A DNA stretch of 16,744 bases, from positions 1 to 16,744 of the forward strand of contig DIZU01000013.1 in the NCBI GenBank assembly GCA_002429455.1, in the 5' to 3' direction. The position numbers were made by a program, and so were the translations under genes. Each line of letters begins with the position of its first letter. The stretch's first letter is position 1. The notes below the pieces were generated by a model. It was not told where the DNA came from. It made no database searches and saw nothing but the letters and a program-made list of their open reading frames with translations. Of this stretch, positions 7,099 through 14,867 are shown one piece after another. The DNA comes from Methylotenera sp. UBA6020. GTDB lineage: Bacteria > Pseudomonadota > Gammaproteobacteria > Burkholderiales > Methylophilaceae.

Positions 7099-7821
7099 AT
7101 GAGCGAACTCATTGTAGAAAATTTGCGCAAATCATACAAAGCACGTACGGTTGTACACGACATTTCTTTATCACTAAAAAGTGGCGAAGTGGTTGGATTA
7201 TTAGGCCCGAATGGCGCAGGTAAAACGACCAGCTTTTATATGATGGTGGGGCTAGTACCCTTAGATGAAGGCCGGATTTCACTCGACGGTAAAGACTTAA
7301 GCCACATGCCTATCCATATGCGTGCCAGGATGGGGTTGTCTTATCTGCCACAAGAACCCTCAATTTTCCGTAAGCTTACGGTGTCTGACAACATTCTTGC
7401 GGTGTTACAACTGCAAGAGATATCTGAAGACGAAATGGATGAGCAATTAGAGTCCTTACTCGAAGATCTGCATATCACGCATATTCGCAATAACCCCGCA
7501 GTGAGCTTATCCGGTGGCGAGCGGCGGCGTGTTGAAATTGCACGTTGCTTGGCCTCCAACCCCAGTTTTATTTTATTAGATGAGCCGTTTGCTGGCATTG
7601 ACCCGATTGCGGTGATTGATATTCAAAAAATTATTCTTTTTTTGGCGGCACGCAATATTGGCGTGCTGATTACCGACCATAACGTACGTGAAACCTTAGA
7701 CATTTGCGACCGCGCTTACATCGTCAATCAAGGCCACGTGTTTGCTTCTGGCATTCCAAGTGAAATCGTTTCCAATGAAAGTGTACGGGAAGTTTACTTA
7801 GGCAAGCATTTTCGCCTATGA
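7099..7821 (+). CDS. lptB: LPS export ABC transporter ATPase LptB
   Basis: A 240-residue cytoplasmic ATPase that dimerises and drives LptFG to extract LPS from the inner membrane and push it along LptC and LptA. All ABC motifs are present: Walker A GPNGAGKT at 36-43, Q-loop in YLPQEPSIF, signature LSGGE at 137-141 followed by RRR, Walker B FILLDEP (Asp161, catalytic Glu162), D-loop FAGIDP, and the switch His194 in TDHNVRET. Length and motif spacing match E. coli LptB within one residue. lptF and lptG are not in the window, which is common because they usually lie elsewhere. The stop overlaps the rpoN start as ATGA, indicating coupled translation. There is no strong Shine-Dalgarno. Confidence 0.97.
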   Translation: MSELIVENLRKSYKARTVVHDISLSLKSGEVVGLLGPNGAGKTTSFYMMVGLVPLDEGRISLDGKDLSHMPIHMRARMGLSYLPQEPSIFRKLTVSDNILAVLQLQEISEDEMDEQLESLLEDLHITHIRNNPAVSLSGGERRRVEIARCLASNPSFILLDEPFAGIDPIAVIDIQKIILFLAARNIGVLITDHNVRETLDICDRAYIVNQGHVFASGIPSEIVSNESVREVYLGKHFRL

Positions 7822-9446
7822 AGCAAGGTTTACAACTTAAGTTCTCACAAAATCTCTCGCTGACGCCACAACTACAGCAAGCTATTCGGCTATTGCAGCT
7901 ATCAACGCTGGAGCTTAATCAAGAAATTGACGTGCTGATGCAAACCAATCCACTGCTGGAAAGAGGCGATGCTGGCGAAGATGAATACGGTAACGCTGCA
8001 GACGATAGTGCCGATGAAGTGGCATTAAATACATCCAGCAATCAGCAAGAGCTTGCGCATGAAATCGCGACTGAAACGGCACAAGACCATGATCAGGAAA
8101 GCGGTCTGGATAATAGCCAAGATGCAGAAACTTTTGATATAGCACTTGCTGAACGTGCCTTTGAGTTAAATCAAAGTGAATCAAGCCAAGCCGAATCAAA
8201 CAATTCAGGCGAGCCTTCAGAGTTTGAAACCATTGCCAGCACCTCTGAATTTTCGGCAGAATTCAATGACGAATTCGATGAGTTTTCAAATGGCAGTCGC
8301 TGGGACGAAAATAGCATACCCGCAGATGACGACAGTGACTTCAAACAGCAAGAAACTTTGCAAATTAGCTTACGAGAACACTTACTTTCTCAGCTGAAAT
8401 TGATGCCGTTATCCGAGCGCGATCAATCACTGGCTTTGCTACTCGTTGATAGTATTAATGAACATGGCTATTTGGAAGAGTCACTCGAAGATATTGCAGA
8501 ACAAATGCCGTTAGAGCTTGAAATAGAGGTGTTAGAACTACAAACTGCATTGCGGCATATCCAGCACCTAGACCCTGCTGGCGTTGGCGCACGAAGCTTA
8601 AGCGAGTGCTTACTGTTACAGTTGGATCTGCTGCCCAAAAGCACACTATGCTTAGCATTAGCCAACTTAGTGGCAAAAAATTACTTACCCGCACTTGGCG
8701 CACGCGACTTTGCTAAATTACGTAAAGAATTAGGTTGTGATGAAGCCACGCTGAAAAATGTACAACAACTGATTACCAGCCTGAATCCAAGGCCTGGTAG
8801 CACGTTTAGCCTAATCGGTTCTGAACATTATATTCAGCACGAAGTGATTGTAAAAAAGGTAAAGGGTATCTGGATTGCCAGCCTGAATGACGGCGTGATT
8901 CCTAAACTTAAAATCAACCAATTGTATGCAAGCATCTTAAAACGTAATCGCGATAGCTCCAGCCAATACCTGCAAAGCCAAATGCAAGAAGCAAAGTGGA
9001 TGATCAAAAACATCCAACAGCGCTTTTCCACCATTTTGCGCGTATCACAAGCGATTGTTGATCGCCAACGCAACTTTCTGGAATACGGCGAAGTCGCCAT
9101 GCGGCCGCTGGTATTGCGTGAAATTGCAGACGGGCTGGATTTACATGAATCGACCATCTCGCGCGTCACCACCAACAAATATATGCTCACCCCGCGTGGT
9201 ATTTTTGAACTTAAATATTTCTTTGGCAGCTCAGTAGCAACAGACACTGGCGGCACTTGCTCGGCCACCGCAATTCGCGCGCTGATTAAACAACTGGTCG
9301 ATCAAGAAAATCCCAGAAAGCCTTATTCTGATAATCAAATTACCGAACTATTAGCCAAACAGGGCATTGTGGTAGCACGCCGCACCATTGCAAAATACCG
9401 TGAATCACTCAGTATTGCGCCAGCCAGTTTAAGAAAATCGCTCTAA
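7818..9446 (+). CDS. rpoN: RNA polymerase sigma-54 factor RpoN
   Basis: A 542-residue alternative sigma factor that directs RNA polymerase to -24/-12 promoters and needs an AAA+ activator. Region I (residues 1-~50) is Gln/Leu-rich ([19 protein letters not shown]), the activator-response part. Region II (~52-175) is unusually long and very acidic, with many Asp, Glu, Ser and Asn. The core-binding domain follows (from about [13 protein letters not shown]). The DNA-binding helix-turn-helix lies at about 432-455 ([19 protein letters not shown]) followed by [16 protein letters not shown]. The RpoN box is [10 protein letters not shown] at 520-529, one conservative change from ARRTVAKYRE. The ATG overlaps the lptB stop. 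E. coli RpoN has 477 residues; most of the extra ~65 are in region II. Known RpoN targets (nitrogen, motility, others) are not in the window. Confidence 0.97.
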   Translation: MKQGLQLKFSQNLSLTPQLQQAIRLLQLSTLELNQEIDVLMQTNPLLERGDAGEDEYGNAADDSADEVALNTSSNQQELAHEIATETAQDHDQESGLDNSQDAETFDIALAERAFELNQSESSQAESNNSGEPSEFETIASTSEFSAEFNDEFDEFSNGSRWDENSIPADDDSDFKQQETLQISLREHLLSQLKLMPLSERDQSLALLLVDSINEHGYLEESLEDIAEQMPLELEIEVLELQTALRHIQHLDPAGVGARSLSECLLLQLDLLPKSTLCLALANLVAKNYLPALGARDFAKLRKELGCDEATLKNVQQLITSLNPRPGSTFSLIGSEHYIQHEVIVKKVKGIWIASLNDGVIPKLKINQLYASILKRNRDSSSQYLQSQMQEAKWMIKNIQQRFSTILRVSQAIVDRQRNFLEYGEVAMRPLVLREIADGLDLHESTISRVTTNKYMLTPRGIFELKYFFGSSVATDTGGTCSATAIRALIKQLVDQENPRKPYSDNQITELLAKQGIVVARRTIAKYRESLSIAPASLRKSL

Positions 9447-9670
9447 GCACAAGGTCAAATCAAGTTCAAAACCCACATCTTAAAAATTTCTCAAATGCAG
9501 TAGCACAGACGCGAATTAAAGTAGTAAACTGAAATTGTTCGACAAGTTTTAAAGTGCTAAAGAGATTTTCATCTGTTGCAGACTTTTACGAAACGCATCC
9601 AAAATGAAACTGCTTAGCATAAGGTACAAGGGTTTTTAAACTTGAAGAATATTTTGATAAGGAGCAAGTC
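9447..9670 (+). other. rpoN-hpf spacer
   Basis: 224 AT-rich bases without a credible gene. It probably holds a separate promoter for hpf and the downstream PTS genes, because hpf is often induced independently, but I could not settle on a -35/-10 pair. A short interrupted palindrome TTGT-TCG-ACAA lies at 9535-9545. I found no GG-N10-GC sigma-54 element (TGGC...TGC spacing) and no terminator hairpin after rpoN. Confidence 0.5.
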
Positions 9671-9997
9671 ATGAATTTACAATTAACTGGTCTTCACTTA
9701 GAAGTAACACCTGCATTGCGAGATTATGTTACAAGCAAATTAACTCGAATCAGCAACCACTTTGATCATGTCATAGACGTCAAAGTAACCATGAGCGTTG
9801 AAAAACTCGCCCAAAAAGTAGAGGCCACACTGCATGTTCCTGGTAACGATTTACATGCCGCTTGCGTTGATGACAATATGTACAGCGCGATTGATATGCT
9901 AACCGACAAACTTGATCGCCAAGTAGTAAAGCATAAAGAAAAAAATGGCGATCACCACAAAACGAATGGCGCAGTTAAGCACCAAATCATTAATTAA
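9671..9997 (+). CDS. hpf: short ribosome hibernation-promoting factor HPF/RaiA
   Basis: A 108-residue member of the sigma-54 modulation/S30AE family. It binds the decoding centre of the small ribosomal subunit and promotes formation of inactive 100S dimers (HPF) or 70S particles (YfiA) in stationary phase. The fold is visible as beta-alpha-beta-beta-beta-alpha: the N-terminal MNLQLTGLHLEVTPALRDYVTSKLTRI, VKVTMSVEKLAQKVEATLHVPG, then DDNMYSAIDMLTDKLDRQVVKHKEK. The His/Asn/Lys-rich C-terminal tail is short and no long-form dimerisation domain exists. The ribosome site is strong (AAGGAG at 9659-9664, 6 bases before ATG). It sits after rpoN, as in many Proteobacteria. hprK follows after 16 bases. 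Confidence 0.93.
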   Translation: MNLQLTGLHLEVTPALRDYVTSKLTRISNHFDHVIDVKVTMSVEKLAQKVEATLHVPGNDLHAACVDDNMYSAIDMLTDKLDRQVVKHKEKNGDHHKTNGAVKHQIIN

Positions 9998-10013
9998 ACT
10001 TTAATAATCACTT

Positions 10014-10955
10014 ATGGCTCAAATAAACGTTACTGAGCTATTCAAGCAAACCCGCCGTAAGCTCAAATTGAACTGGGTTGCCGGACTTAACGGCGGGTCT
10101 AATACTCTCACTAGTGAAGCTGTTACAAAACCGTCTTTGGCGCTTATCGGCCATCTCAACTTCGTACATCCTAATCGTGTACAAGTGCTGGGTTGTGCGG
10201 AAATGGACTATTTACGCAGCCTACAATCCGCAGATGCCGCACGCGCGATTGCTAATTTATACTCAACGGATTTAGCCGCCGTGATTGTGGCTAATGGTGA
10301 AGCAGTACCAGATACGCTGGTCTCGGCTGCCGACAGCCACATTACCCCACTATTTACTTCGCCGCTACGCAGCCCGGAGTTGATGGATGTTTTGAGTCAT
10401 TTCTTGGCGCAAGCCGTCGCCGAGTCTGTAAGCCTGCATGGTGTTTTTATGGAGGTACAAGGCTTTGGTGCGTTGATCAAGGGTGATGCGGCTATTGGCA
10501 AAAGCGAGCTGGCTTTAGAGCTTATTTCACGTGGTCATAGGCTGATTGCCGACGATATCGTCGATTTTTTCCGTATTTCACCAGAACGTATCGAAGGCCG
10601 TTGCCCAGCATTATTACAAGACTTTTTAGAGGTGCGTGGTTTAGGCATTTTGAACATCCGCGCGCTATTTGGCGATAACTCCGTCAAGCCAACCAAACCC
10701 CTAGACCTCATCATTCAACTGGAAATGGCGGATAAGCAAGCACCACATCTACTGGATAGACTCAGCATCAAAACACAACATGAAGAAGTTTTAGGCGTAA
10801 AAATATCTAAAGTACACATTCCCATTGCCGCAGGCCGCAATATCGCCGTACTGGTAGAGGTTGCCATTCGCAACCACATGCTACTATTACGTGGTATAAA
10901 CGCAACCAAACAATTCACTCAGCGCCAGCAGCGTGAGATGAAAAAATCTAAATAA
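10014..10955 (+). CDS. hprK: HPr kinase/phosphorylase HprK
   Basis: A 313-residue bifunctional enzyme that phosphorylates HPr on Ser46 with ATP or pyrophosphate, and reverses this by phosphorolysis. The N-terminal domain runs to about residue 130 (NFVHPNRVQVLGCAEMDYL is typical). The C-terminal catalytic domain has the conserved LHGV, the P-loop GDAAIGKS at 157-164 followed by ELALELISRGHRLIADD, the family signature LEVRGLGILNIRALFG, and AGRNIAVLVEVAIRNH near the end. The usual P-loop is G(D/E)SG(I/V)GKS; here the inner Ser-Gly is Ala-Ala, while the Lys and Ser that bind phosphate and Mg2+ remain. No clear Shine-Dalgarno precedes the ATG. It lies where ptsN often follows hpf. Its substrate HPr is encoded 1.5 kb downstream and keeps Ser46. 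Confidence 0.93.
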   Translation: MAQINVTELFKQTRRKLKLNWVAGLNGGSNTLTSEAVTKPSLALIGHLNFVHPNRVQVLGCAEMDYLRSLQSADAARAIANLYSTDLAAVIVANGEAVPDTLVSAADSHITPLFTSPLRSPELMDVLSHFLAQAVAESVSLHGVFMEVQGFGALIKGDAAIGKSELALELISRGHRLIADDIVDFFRISPERIEGRCPALLQDFLEVRGLGILNIRALFGDNSVKPTKPLDLIIQLEMADKQAPHLLDRLSIKTQHEEVLGVKISKVHIPIAAGRNIAVLVEVAIRNHMLLLRGINATKQFTQRQQREMKKSK

Positions 10956-11001
10956 TGACACCCAACTTGATGAAAATTTGTATCAACATGAATTCGGTAA
11001 A

Positions 11002-11011
11002 TTGTTAACAA
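11002..11011. repeat. 10-bp perfect palindrome before rapZ
   Basis: TTGTTAACAA lies 4 bases before the rapZ ATG, exactly where a Shine-Dalgarno sequence would be, and none is present. It could be a binding site or chance in AT-rich DNA. Confidence 0.3.
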
Positions 11012-11015
11012 CACC

Positions 11016-11867
11016 ATGAGACAACTCGTTATCGTCACCGGGCTTTCAGGTTCTGGCAAAAGTATTGCGCTACGGGCACTGGAAGATAGTGGTTACTATT
11101 GTATCGACAATTTACCCGCCACCATGTTACCGCACATATCGGAACATTTGGATCCTGCGCATCTGAATTCAACCAGTCATGACCGCGTAGCGATTAGCAT
11201 TGATAGTCGGAGTGCGGCTATTGAAACGCTGCCCGCACACATTGAACAATTAAAAGCACAAAACGTCGCTACACAAGTGTTATTTCTGGAGTCTAATGTT
11301 GAAACACTGGTAAAAAGATTCAGTGAAACACGACGCAAGCACCCCTTAAGTAAAGACAACACGACCTTAGCTGAAAGTATTGCCTATGAACGCGAACTAC
11401 TGGGCAATTTGGGTAGCCTCGGCCACGTGATTGATACTAGCCACCTGAGCGCTAATACGCTCAGAGCTTGGGTTAAAGAGGTTGTTTCTAGCGAGCAAGC
11501 CGGGCTGACGCTTTTGTTTACGTCATTTGGTTTTAAACATGGCATTCCGTTAGATGCGGATTTTGTATTTGATGTACGCTGCCTGCCCAATCCGCATTAC
11601 GACCAAAATTTGCGCGACCTTACCGGCCGCGATGCCAAAGTGCAATCATTTTTAGAAGGTCAGTCCAGTGTGCATGAGATGTTGAAAGATATCAGACTGT
11701 ATATAGAAAAATGGCTACCTTGCTTTGTAACAGACAACCGTAGTTACCTGACTGTTGCGATTGGTTGCACCGGCGGGCAACACCGCTCAGTTTACTTTGT
11801 TGAACAATTGAGCCAATACTTTATGCCGCAACAAAAAGTGCTGACTCGGCATAGGGAATTGAAATAA
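11016..11867 (+). CDS. rapZ: RNase adapter protein RapZ
   Basis: A 283-residue nucleotide- and RNA-binding protein. In E. coli, RapZ delivers the small RNA GlmZ to RNase E and senses glucosamine 6-phosphate to control GlmS. The N-terminal domain has a P-loop GLSGSGKS at 9-16, then ALEDSGYYCIDNLP and AISIDSR, the hallmarks of the family once called YvcJ/YhbJ. The C-terminal domain carries FTSFGFKHG, DVRCLPNPH, and the phosphosugar-binding GCTGGQHRS at 250-258. Length matches the family (about 284). It stands between hprK and the PTS genes, mirroring rapZ beside ptsN and npr in enterics. No ribosome site is visible. GlmY/GlmZ RNAs are not generally known outside Enterobacterales, so the RNA target here is uncertain; the GlcN6P-sensing function is more likely to be shared. 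Confidence 0.95.
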   Translation: MRQLVIVTGLSGSGKSIALRALEDSGYYCIDNLPATMLPHISEHLDPAHLNSTSHDRVAISIDSRSAAIETLPAHIEQLKAQNVATQVLFLESNVETLVKRFSETRRKHPLSKDNTTLAESIAYERELLGNLGSLGHVIDTSHLSANTLRAWVKEVVSSEQAGLTLLFTSFGFKHGIPLDADFVFDVRCLPNPHYDQNLRDLTGRDAKVQSFLEGQSSVHEMLKDIRLYIEKWLPCFVTDNRSYLTVAIGCTGGQHRSVYFVEQLSQYFMPQQKVLTRHRELK

Positions 11868-11954
11868 TATTGCGGCATGTTAATGTAGCACTTTAAATTA
11901 GTGGTTTTAAGATAGGTAGTTTTTAAAATAGATTTTTTTAGAGTCGAGAAGAAA
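11868..11954 (+). other. AT-rich spacer before the EIIA gene
   Basis: 87 bases with three imperfect copies of a TTTTAA-A-TAG-like element between about 11890 and 11930, and a run of seven T at 11933-11939. There is no GC-rich stem before the T-run, so it is not a recognisable terminator. GAGAAG at 11946-11951 serves as ribosome site for the next gene. Confidence 0.4.
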
Positions 11955-12368
11955 ATGATCGGTATATTAATCATTGCACATGGCAGTTTAGGCGAAAGCC
12001 TGATGGAGTGTGCAAAACACGTCATGGGGAAAGAGCCGCAACAATTGGCGTTTCTTGCTGTGAGCAATCATGATGATCCAAGTAGCTTGGTGCCAAAAGC
12101 GCAAGCCTTGGTAGCCAAGCTGAATAGTGGTGATGGTGTGTTAGTGCTATCTGACATGTATGGTGCAACCCCTTGCAATATGGTGGGTCAGCTATTACAA
12201 CCAGGATTGGTAGAAGGCGTTGCCGGGGTGAACTTACCCATGTTGGTACGCACCATGACTTACCGACATGAACCACTCATGATACTGGTTGAAAAAGCAG
12301 TAAGTGGCGGTCGCGAAGGTGTTGTACATTTCAACCGCGAGAACTGTGACCGATATGACCAAGTTTGA
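11955..12368 (+). CDS. PTS EIIA component, mannose (EIIA-Man) family
   Basis: A 137-residue soluble cytoplasmic protein of the mannose-type EIIA fold. It accepts a phosphoryl group from HPr on a histidine. The N terminus IGILIIAHGSLGESL contains the active His9, as in AHG of EIIA-Man. DGVLVLSDMYGATPCNM is the second family motif, and VNLPMLVRTM the third. There is no attached EIIB domain, unlike E. coli ManX, and no EIIB, EIIC or EIID gene nearby, so it is probably regulatory rather than part of a sugar transporter. It precedes HPr and EI in the same direction. Length is normal for a stand-alone domain. The partner it controls is not evident. Confidence 0.92.
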   Translation: MIGILIIAHGSLGESLMECAKHVMGKEPQQLAFLAVSNHDDPSSLVPKAQALVAKLNSGDGVLVLSDMYGATPCNMVGQLLQPGLVEGVAGVNLPMLVRTMTYRHEPLMILVEKAVSGGREGVVHFNRENCDRYDQV

Positions 12369-12375
12369 ACAAAAA

Positions 12376-12401
12376 AACTGGGTTAATAATACAACTGGGT
12401 T
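12376..12401 (+). repeat. 9-bp direct repeat, 17-bp period, before the HPr start
   Basis: AACTGGGTT occurs at 12376-12384 and 12393-12401, in the 41-base gap between the EIIA stop codon and the HPr ATG at 12410. The following seven bases are AT-rich in both copies. No Shine-Dalgarno is visible between the second copy and the ATG. Another AACTGGGTT occurs by chance or otherwise in hprK near 10071. Confidence 0.55.
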
Positions 12402-12409
12402 CAAATAAT

Positions 12410-12679
12410 ATGATCAGCAAAGAATTAGAAATTATCAATAAACTAGGGCTACATGCCCGTGCTTCAACCAAACTCACACAAACTGCCAGTCGGTTTGCCA
12501 GTGACATTTGGATTGAGCGTAACGGTCGGCGCGTCAATGCCAAAAGCATCATGGGCGTAATGATGCTGGCCGCCGCCAAAGGCTCAATGGTGACATTAGA
12601 AGCCAATGGTGAAGATGAAGCGCCCGCCATCGCAGCTTTAACCGTACTAATTGATGATTATTTTGGTGAAGGCGAATGA
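12410..12679 (+). CDS. ptsH: phosphocarrier protein HPr
   Basis: An 89-residue phosphocarrier that passes a phosphoryl group from EI to EIIA. His15 in NKLGLHARAS is the EI-dependent site and Ser46 in NAKSIMGVM is the HprK site; both fall at exactly the canonical positions when the ATG at 12410 is used, which fixes the start. A longer frame opens at TTG 12365 (15 extra residues), but it has no ribosome site. The remaining sequence MLAAAKGSMVTLEANGEDEAPAIAALTVLI matches HPr. The gene lies 41 bases after EIIA, behind a 9-bp direct repeat, and its TGA overlaps the EI start as ATGA. A missing Shine-Dalgarno is odd for a protein usually needed in high amount. Confidence 0.95.
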   Translation: MISKELEIINKLGLHARASTKLTQTASRFASDIWIERNGRRVNAKSIMGVMMLAAAKGSMVTLEANGEDEAPAIAALTVLIDDYFGEGE

Positions 12680-14424
12680 CTAGCTTCAGCATCCATGGTG
12701 TAGGCGTTTCTGGCGGCATTGCCATCGGACAAGCTCACCTTGTATCGAATGCCTTATTAGAGGTTGTGCATTACCAGCTACCTAGTCATTTAATTGATAA
12801 TGAAATCAAGCGTTTTAACGACGCGATAACTACAGTTAAACTCGATTTAGAACAAATCAACCTTAGTTTACGTAATAATGCCCCCGCAGAATTAAGTGCA
12901 TTTATCGGCACCCATTTGATGATGTTGGCAGATAAATCTTTATCTGAGATTCCTAAAGACATCATCAGAAATGAACAATGTAATGCCGAATGGGCAATTA
13001 AGCTACAAATGGACGACATTGTTGATCAATTTGAACAAATTGAAGATGAATATCTGCGCGAGCGCAAACAAGACGTAATTCAAGTTGTAGAACGCATCAT
13101 TAAAGTATTGCTCGGCCATCCAAGCCAATTAACTACCGAGCAGCAAACCAGTGCGCTCTATCAAGAACGCAAAGTTATTCTAGTCGCGCATGACATTTCA
13201 CCCGCAGATGCCATTCAATTCAAGCAACATCAGTTTGCAGCATTCATCACCGACGTGGGCGGCATTACCTCGCATACCGCAATTCTGGCGCGCAGCCTCA
13301 ATATTCCGTCTATCGTTGCATTGCAACGCGCACGGGATTTAATCAATGATGGCGAACTGATTATTGTCGATGGTGGTTTGGGTGTCGTCATTGTTAGCCC
13401 GTCTAAAGAAATTCTAGCGGAATACAAGCTACGTCAAGAACAATGGGAGTTGGAACAACAAAAACTTAAACGGATCAAATCCACCAAAGCCGTAACGATT
13501 GATGGCACTAATATTGAATTGTTTGCCAATATTGAAGTGCCTGAAGACATTGCTGCAGTTAAAGCCTCAGGCGCAACCGGCATTGGTTTGTATCGTACTG
13601 AGTTTTTGTTTATGAATAAACGCGAGATGCCGGATGAAGAAGAACAGTTTATTGCCTATAAAACAGTAGCCGAGGCAATGAAAGGTGCGGTAGTCACCAT
13701 TCGCACGCTGGACTTAGGCGCAGACAAACAAATGAATCCCGATAGCATCGTTAATTGCGCCAACCCTGCACTGGGCTTACGTGCGATTCGTTTGTGTTTA
13801 TCAGAACCGCAGATTTTCCATACACAACTCCGGGCGTTATTGCGTGCCTCGCACTATGGCAATATTAAAATATTGATCCCGATGCTTTCTACGCTGGCGG
13901 AATTACGTCAAACTAAACTGTTACTTGAACGGGCAAAACTGAGTTTACGTAAGCAGAATATTCCGTTCAATGAAAATATTGCACTAGGTGGCATGATAGA
14001 AGTCCCCGCTGCTGCCATTAATGCTGAGGCATTTGCTAAAGAGCTGGATTTCTTGTCCATCGGCACCAACGATTTGATTCAATATACCTTAGCGATAGAT
14101 CGCACCGATGACACGGTAGCGCATCTTTATAACCCACTGCACCCATCGGTATTAAAATTGATCTCCATGACCATAAAAGCCGGTCAAAAACTAGGCAAGT
14201 CGGTTGCGGTATGTGGTGAAATGGCTGGGGATGCTAAACTGACCAAGCTATTAATTGGCATGGGTTTGCGACAGCTCTCCATGCATCCTTCGCATGTGCT
14301 CAGTGTAAAGCAGCAGGTTTTGCATAGCCAGTTAGCCAAACTTAACGCTAACGCCCGTAAAATATTAGGGCAAACTGACCTTGAGAAAATTGAACCACTT
14401 GTGGTCAAATTCAATAGCCGCTAA
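12676..14424 (+). CDS. ptsI: phosphoenolpyruvate-protein phosphotransferase (enzyme I)
   Basis: A 582-residue cytoplasmic enzyme that takes the phosphoryl group of PEP onto a histidine and gives it to HPr. The N-terminal HPr-binding and phosphohistidine domains run to about residue 250, with the active His200 in GGITSHTAILARSLNIPS. The C-terminal PEP-binding TIM barrel includes GIGLYRTEFLFM, GGMIEVPAAAI, FLSIGTNDLIQYTLAIDR and the active Cys513 in VAVCGEMAGD. Length is close to E. coli EI (575). There is no GAF domain, so it is a sugar-type EI (PtsI) and not the nitrogen-type PtsP. AAGG before the ATG, inside the HPr end, is a usable ribosome site. It is the last gene of the PTS cluster, and no transporter components follow. 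Confidence 0.96.
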   Translation: MTSFSIHGVGVSGGIAIGQAHLVSNALLEVVHYQLPSHLIDNEIKRFNDAITTVKLDLEQINLSLRNNAPAELSAFIGTHLMMLADKSLSEIPKDIIRNEQCNAEWAIKLQMDDIVDQFEQIEDEYLRERKQDVIQVVERIIKVLLGHPSQLTTEQQTSALYQERKVILVAHDISPADAIQFKQHQFAAFITDVGGITSHTAILARSLNIPSIVALQRARDLINDGELIIVDGGLGVVIVSPSKEILAEYKLRQEQWELEQQKLKRIKSTKAVTIDGTNIELFANIEVPEDIAAVKASGATGIGLYRTEFLFMNKREMPDEEEQFIAYKTVAEAMKGAVVTIRTLDLGADKQMNPDSIVNCANPALGLRAIRLCLSEPQIFHTQLRALLRASHYGNIKILIPMLSTLAELRQTKLLLERAKLSLRKQNIPFNENIALGGMIEVPAAAINAEAFAKELDFLSIGTNDLIQYTLAIDRTDDTVAHLYNPLHPSVLKLISMTIKAGQKLGKSVAVCGEMAGDAKLTKLLIGMGLRQLSMHPSHVLSVKQQVLHSQLAKLNANARKILGQTDLEKIEPLVVKFNSR

Positions 14425-14481
14425 ATCCAATGATCGCTTAGATTTAAACGCCATTAATCAATATTTCTTGAAAGGCTTGCC

Positions 14482-14823
14482 ATGTCGAATGAGATGATCA
14501 CTCCCAGCAACGATGATAAAAACATTGCCACCATTACGCATTTGGGTGGCACAGTATTCTCGTTTATTCCCGCGCTTATTGTGTGGATACTGAAAAAAAA
14601 CGACAACGAATATATTGCCTCACAGGCAAAAGAAGCACTGAACTTTCAGATTACCGTGTTGATAGCGCAATTTATAGCAGGCGTTTTAGCATTGATTTTA
14701 ATTGGCTTCGTATTCATGGGAATTATTTGGCTGGCGAATATTGTTTTATGCATAATCGCCGCCATCTCTACTAGCAAAGGCGAAACTTATCGCTATCCAT
14801 TTACGCTACGATTGATTAACTAA
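14482..14823 (+). CDS. DUF4870 small membrane protein
   Basis: A 113-residue inner-membrane protein of the DUF4870 type, function unknown. The pattern is typical: an N-terminal soluble part ending in HLGG, a first membrane segment FSFIPALIVWILKK, the motif ASQAKEALNFQI, two long hydrophobic helices (about residues 52-74 and 77-96), and the C-terminal GETYRYPFTLRLI. Relatives have Tic20-like topology with three to four helices. The ATG is preceded by AAAGG at 14471-14475, 6 bases away. It stands 57 bases after ptsI and 59 bases before prlC; it may be co-transcribed with either but no link in function is known. Confidence 0.85.
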   Translation: MSNEMITPSNDDKNIATITHLGGTVFSFIPALIVWILKKNDNEYIASQAKEALNFQITVLIAQFIAGVLALILIGFVFMGIIWLANIVLCIIAAISTSKGETYRYPFTLRLIN

Positions 14824-14835
14824 TATTTAAATATT
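14822..14835. repeat. 14-bp perfect AT-only palindrome
   Basis: AATATTTAAATATT overlaps the TAA stop of the DUF4870 gene and lies 47 bases before the prlC GTG. Its position would suit a regulator or promoter element for prlC, but an AT-only palindrome can arise by chance. Confidence 0.3.
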
Positions 14836-14867
14836 CGATGCCTGCCATCAGCTTGAACGAAACTAAT

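Noticed and set aside
8834..9268. 144-codon minus-strand frame over rpoN
   Set aside because: Antisense to the conserved DNA-binding part of rpoN; no motif, composition is that of a shadow.
9447..9670. Sigma-54 (-24/-12) promoter before hpf
   Set aside because: I searched for TGGC with TGC at the right spacing and found none in the spacer.
11868..11954. Intrinsic terminator after rapZ at the run of seven T
   Set aside because: No GC-rich stem precedes the T-run; the sequence is simply AT-rich.
12365..12409. TTG start giving a 104-residue HPr
   Set aside because: No ribosome site, and only the ATG at 12410 puts the active His and Ser at positions 15 and 46.
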